From assembly GCF_030936135.1 (NCBI RefSeq), contig NC_082603.1, positions 34,080,329 to 34,144,328 on the forward strand: a stretch of DNA of 64,000 bases, in the 5' to 3' direction. Source of the DNA: Gavia stellata (taxonomy: Eukaryota > Chordata > Aves > Gaviiformes > Gaviidae). Below the pieces are notes generated by a model. It saw only the letters and a list, made by a program, of their open reading frames with translations. It did no database searches and was not told where the DNA came from. Below, piece after piece: positions 59,772 to 64,000 of this stretch. How positions within the stretch are numbered: the stretch's first letter is position 1; each line of letters starts with the position of its first letter. The translations under genes and the position numbers were made by a program.

Positions 59772-61344
59772 AATTTTTCATGCCTCCTCCACAACGTAGG
59801 AAGGGGTTCACCCTCTGTGTTCTTTCTGCTTATATAACCGATTTTTGCTATATTTGGAAACGTAATATGTATTTCCCAGTAGTTCACTCTCTTCCCCATA
59901 TGACGTGCAGAAGCTCCAGTAAATGTCGCGCAGGGTGCGATGTTAAAATGCCCTCTTGGACCACCCGCTCCTGTGGAGCAGCCCGTGCAGCTCCTTTTCA
60001 ACTGAGACGGGCTCCCCGTGCAGTTGTTGCTGTGGCTGCGTTTTGTATAAAGTGCATAGTGTGTTTCTGGTTGCAAACACCCATGTTTGCAAGGAAGTGT
60101 CAGCGTTTTAACAAGGATCTGCTTGGAAAATTATTTCCGCTTCTATATTGGATATCTTGCTTTCGTAGAGGATGTTTGATATACGGTGGGGAACTGGCCG
60201 CTTATTTTCTTATGAAACCTGCAAACCCTCCCTGCCCTTTGGTTACCCCCAAGCTTGCAGGATTGGCGTGCACCTGAGCAGGAGGACAGGAGAAAGTTAG
60301 AAGATCCTCCATAAAGTAATGGGCATTTTTTTGTGGGTTTTCCAATGTATAACAACCTAAATAACCTCAACGTGTTACTATTAGGTTTATTGCTAATGAA
60401 TAACCAACACTATTCCTGTTTTGTGTGATACTGTTCTCTCGAACCTCCATCGCATTATGCAGTTACCACATATTGCTATTAAGACAGATAGCAAAGGAAT
60501 ATTTTAGGGACACTTGCAGGTTTTCCAGTGGGGATGGTCCCACTGTCTGTAAGGCGAAAGCTGCCCTTGGAAATGAGAAATCTTGAAAGAGAAAGTTAAG
60601 TGTATCAGGCAAACTTTTCAGGAATGCCGTCGGTGTAACCCAAAATCCTTCCAACCTTATTTTTCGGTCTGGAAGCAGAATATTAAGAAGGTGTTGAGTG
60701 TTTTTTCCTCCATGTAACCACTGTAGGTAAATGGTGATGGCAGCGCGGCTCTTGCCTGTGGAGGGAGGTGCAGCGGATGGAGAATCTCGTGTCCCTCCGG
60801 GAGCAGACAGGAAACTTTCCCAGGGGAGGACACAGCTCTCTTACTTCTGTCTTCTGACACGTCCTTTTTTTGCCATTAGTGAGCCCAATTTGGTTGTGTT
60901 CAAAAGCAGGTCTCATTTTTCTCTTTTCAAGATACCAAATACGTCTAAATTCGGCTCACAGCCTCTTGTTGTGTTAGTTGAAAACAACAAGTACTTTTAA
61001 AAACAGTTATGTTGGGTTAAATGTTTAGCATCATAGCTTGCGCAGGCAGTAGCTTTCAAATGCGAAATATATTTTAGTGCCTTATGTCAGTTTGTTAAAT
61101 TAACAGATGTTTTGAAAAAACAACTGTTACATGTTTGCCTTCAAAACCAAAACCAGCCTCTTCACGCAGATCAGAAACATATACGGAGACGTGGTTCCCC
61201 TTGGGTGAGCCTGGCAGTAGACTCCCCAGGTGAAACGGTCCTTTTCTGTCACAGATTTCCTCGCCCATGCGCCTTCTGGAGCTGCTTTAATGTGATATTT
61301 ATGACAAAAGGTCTCTTACGCATCCTTTCTGATTTTTCTTGCAG

Positions 61345-61407
61345 AGAATATTCAACTCCTTTGTGTACACGGAGAAAATATCGAATGGAGAAAGTGAAGT
61401 TCAACAG
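61345..61407 (+). CDS. CACHD1: CACHD1 coding exon 2
   Basis: The exon has 63 nt, i.e. 21 codons, reading RIFNSFVYTEKISNG then ESEVQQ. This matches the segment that directly follows 'GVVTMQ' in vertebrate CACHD1, so it joins exon 1 in frame (phase 0 on both sides). The acceptor is 'gatttttcttgcag' ending at 61344, with a branch-point-like 'ttctgat' about 15 nt upstream. The donor is CAG|gtgagt at 61407/61408, a near-consensus 5' splice site. The residues belong to the N-terminal ectodomain before the VWA-like region and include no catalytic or metal-binding motif. Because the exon is a multiple of three, skipping it would keep the frame. Confidence 0.95.
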
Positions 61408-64000
61408 GTGAGTCCGAAAACTCCTTCCCACCTCCTGCTCACAGGGTTACAAAGGCAGAGGCAACTTAGAAATTAGTTTGTCTGGATTTATTGTGGCCAC
61501 TTTCCTAGCGTCCAGCACCTGAGATAACAATAAATGGAACGGAAAATAAATGGAGATGGGATATATGGGCTAATTATGCATTTGAGAGTTTGGCATTGCC
61601 ATGAAAAGGCTTTCCATCTGCTTTGCTTCGAAACAAAAGAGCAGAGGCAGAGCTGGGGCCCTGTGCAGTATCTCACGTTAATTGACTAGTTTTCACGGTG
61701 GAAGTGTCTCTTTTAAAATTGTTTTAATTCAAGGCAGAAACACTAATATTGTTTCTGAATGTGGAAATGGTATCAATTGCTTTGTGTAAATATGGGACAG
61801 CTACAGCCTTATGCATAACAGTTGTGGTTGAGGGTTTTTTGTAATTTTGGGGGGGGGTTCTTATGGGAACACATTTGAACATTTAACTTTTCAATTTAAC
61901 ATTGAGATAATATATCTCAACACATGGGCTGTTTGCATCTTAATACATGCATATATTGGAAAATCAATTTTGGATCAATTTTTAGACAGATCAAATAGAT
62001 CTTGTTTTCTTCTTTAAGAAATTAAGGTACCAATTCTGTACGCTCACAACTGCACCTTCTTGCTAAATACAATGAGTTTTGTTAGAAGAGGCAGCCTGGG
62101 TGCCTGAACAAAGAACCGGCTTTTCCTTCCAATTTAAGCGTGGACTCACTTGCACAACCTTTAGCGAGTAACCTGGCCTTCCTAGACCCCTATCAAACCA
62201 GTTTTAATGTTCAGTAAAAAGAAAAGTGCCTCAGAGCGGGGCTTTCCCTGGGGAAAAGGGAATTGCTCTTCACACAGGTAGCCTGGTTTGAGCCTGAGTT
62301 GCTGTTGCCGGTTTCCGAGAACGTATCGGTACGTTGCATACTCGTGTGCATTAAAACTGTTCATGTAATAGAAATAAATTAACACTCTAATTTGTGTTTA
62401 CTGTAAATAGTAAAATTCCCAGACTTTTTCTTTTTCCCCAAGGAAAAAGTGAAAGCAGAGCTGGCTGGATGAAATGGGATTGTGAATCCCTGTACACTGT
62501 ATTTAAACTTTTGAAGAGTTTGCATTGGAGAGCAAGGCTCAGCTCCTCTTCTATTGCAGAAGAAGTGTGGTGGCTTTTGATGGGCTTATCATCAATGTAG
62601 GAACTAAATTAATTTGCGGAAAGCGGAATGGTTCAGGAAAAGTTCCACTAACACTGGGTTTCTGTTAAACCAAAATCAAGTCTTTGGTGTAGAAGCCTTG
62701 TTCCATACTGGCATTAAATTGAGGTGTGTAACAATGTTAACAGAAAAATTTGATAAATATAAGAGCATGTGATTGATGATCGAGGATTTAAATGAGACTC
62801 TTAGATTGACATCCTACGAATTTTAAGGTGAATATCTTGTGCGTGTTAACATTTTTATGATACATGACACATGCCATTTTTATGACAATATTTGTGTTTA
62901 GGAAATAACCAACGAAGTTCACCTTGCTTGTGTCTGTGTTAGATGTTTGTTTGGTGAGATACAGATGCCTGTGGGAAGCAACAGAAGAAACTAGAGCAAA
63001 GCATTGATCCTAGTAGGTGACCCTAATTCTGGTATTAACGATTGCTTGATCTTGCAGATAATAATGTCTCAACACTAGTAATAGATGGTAGGCTTTACAG
63101 GAGGTTTTTCCTAGCTTTGGCTAGTTAGACAATGTTTAATGCAAGCTTTTTCTGAAGCTTGATCATTCGGTGGGGGTCTCTCCTACATACTCAATTTGGC
63201 TGTAGAAACACATTTCTGATTTTGAAACATCTGCCTCGCAGTTGAGAAGATTACCTGTAATACAAGAGTAAAAATGTTTGTAATCCGGGGAGGGGTAAAT
63301 ATGCCAGGAGGACATTCCCTCCTTTGGTTTCGATCCCACTGCCTGTCTTTGTTACGCCACTGAGGTCACCTTTCCCGCTTTGCTTCTCGAGTGAATTGTG
63401 AAGAAGACTTCCCATGCTTTCAGTAATTATCCTTATTCTCTCCTGGCTTCTGCTTTATATATTTTTCTCTGTTTTTTTTTTGTTAAGCAGTCACCAGTAT
63501 GAATGTCGTGACACAGGGGCAGCAGGTGTGCTGTTAGTGTTTTATTAGAACCCTTCAATTTTTTAAATCTCCTCTCTTCCAAGAAACCCCCGAAATTACT
63601 TTTCTTTTTTGACAACGTCTAATTGGAGAACACATAATTAAGAAGAGGTTATATGGAACTGAGTATAATGACATCCTGTTCTCTTCATGTGAGTGGCACC
63701 TTTTTTCCCCAGAGGTCCAGAAACATGGCTGTGTATTTGAGTAGTTCATTTTGTTTCATTGTTATTAATTTATACAAGTCTGATGTGTATTCCTGTTACT
63801 AATTTGGGCATACTTTTTTTTGTTGTTGTTGATGTATCACTGAAATATTGTAAATAAAATTGAAAAAAAAATTGGATGCCCAAATTACGATCCCATGGAA
63901 TAAATTTGCTGCTTGGAAAGGCATCATGCAATTGCTGATGCTAGGTGGTTGGTTTATGTGGTGCCTAAGGTCGGATGTGCACGAACGGTGATGGTTCAGC
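61408..64000 (+). other. CACHD1: Start of CACHD1 intron 2, runs off the window
   Basis: AT-rich intron beginning with the consensus donor gtgagt. I searched for the next expected CACHD1 segment (the 'LAKKIREKFNRYL'-type sequence) and did not find it, so exon 3 lies beyond the window. No repeats or other genes were recognised. Confidence 0.8.

Larger units (their letters stand above)
20630..61344 (+). other. CACHD1: CACHD1 intron 1 (40,715 nt)
   Basis: The intron is bounded by a GT donor at 20630 (CAG|gtacgg) and an AG acceptor at 61343-61344 (preceded by the pyrimidine-rich 'tctgatttttcttgcag'). Both ends are phase 0. The first 900 nt belong to the CpG island and hold a pyrimidine tract and a G/C-rich minisatellite. 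The rest is AT-rich with three CR1 fragments (28541-28882 in sense; 32229-32600 and 40997-41605 in antisense), simple repeats and a few CpG-dense patches. No additional exon was recognised, but a rarely used noncoding or alternative first exon cannot be excluded. Confidence 0.88.
41606..61344 (+). other. Intron 1 DNA, distal half, no gene recognised
   Basis: Nearly 20 kb of mostly AT-rich sequence without any recognisable transposon, exon or RNA gene. GC-richer patches with scattered CpGs are seen at about 50,340-50,470, 51,760-51,960, 52,330-52,450, 56,930-57,000 and 57,890-57,970. Small simple repeats include (CCA)n at 46063-46079, an 18-T run at 59754-59771, and the short direct and inverted repeats listed separately. 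The frame at 59780-60277 (165 codons) has no known domain. Confidence 0.5.

Noticed and set aside
59780..60277. 165-codon + strand ORF in distal intron 1
   Set aside because: No domain and no conserved pattern that I recognise. It starts next to a poly(T) run and lacks exon-like boundaries.
1..64000. CRISPR arrays, operons, prophage or defence-type systems
   Set aside because: The window is vertebrate nuclear DNA. No array of spaced identical repeats and no clustered genes are present. The only arrays are minisatellites without spacers.

Overview
The window looks like avian nuclear DNA. It carries several 5'-truncated CR1 LINE copies with the typical bird CR1 3' end (the 'ggttggactcgatgatc' block, then 'tcttttccaacctaa' and an 'attctatg/attctgtg' tail). 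It has one GC-rich CpG island in otherwise AT-rich, gene-poor sequence, and intron-scale gene structure. There is no prokaryotic-style gene packing, and almost all ORFs in the window are chance frames or CR1 debris. The species cannot be named from the sequence.

Only one host gene is supported: the 5' part of CACHD1 (cache domain containing 1, an alpha2delta-like transmembrane protein) on the + strand. Coding exon 1 (20417-20629) supplies the signal peptide and the start of the ectodomain. Exon 2 (61345-61407) supplies the next 21 residues. Both were recognised from protein similarity to vertebrate CACHD1. Both are bounded by canonical GT/AG splice sites in phase 0 and are separated by a 40,715-nt intron 1. 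Intron 2 begins at 61408 and runs past the window end, and the rest of the gene lies beyond 64000.

Layout: 1 to about 19,780 is 5' flanking/intergenic DNA with four CR1 fragments, a 19-bp-period minisatellite (4331-4580) and nothing I can call as a gene. At 19,780-19,830 poly(dA) and three regularly spaced A7 tracts abut a CpG island (about 19,855-21,560) holding the presumed promoter, 5' leader with small upstream ORFs, and exon 1. Directly after the exon 1 donor come a strongly pyrimidine-biased stretch and a roughly 500-bp GC-rich minisatellite (26 copies of CTCCCCTCAG). The minisatellite is G-quadruplex-prone on the template strand and is an array of 3'-splice-site-like motifs in the pre-mRNA. 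The remaining intron has three CR1 fragments, simple repeats and a few isolated CpG-dense patches that might be regulatory.

I found no CRISPR array, operon, tRNA/rRNA gene, intact transposon or recognisable endogenous retrovirus. The most unusual structure is the promoter-proximal intron 1 minisatellite.
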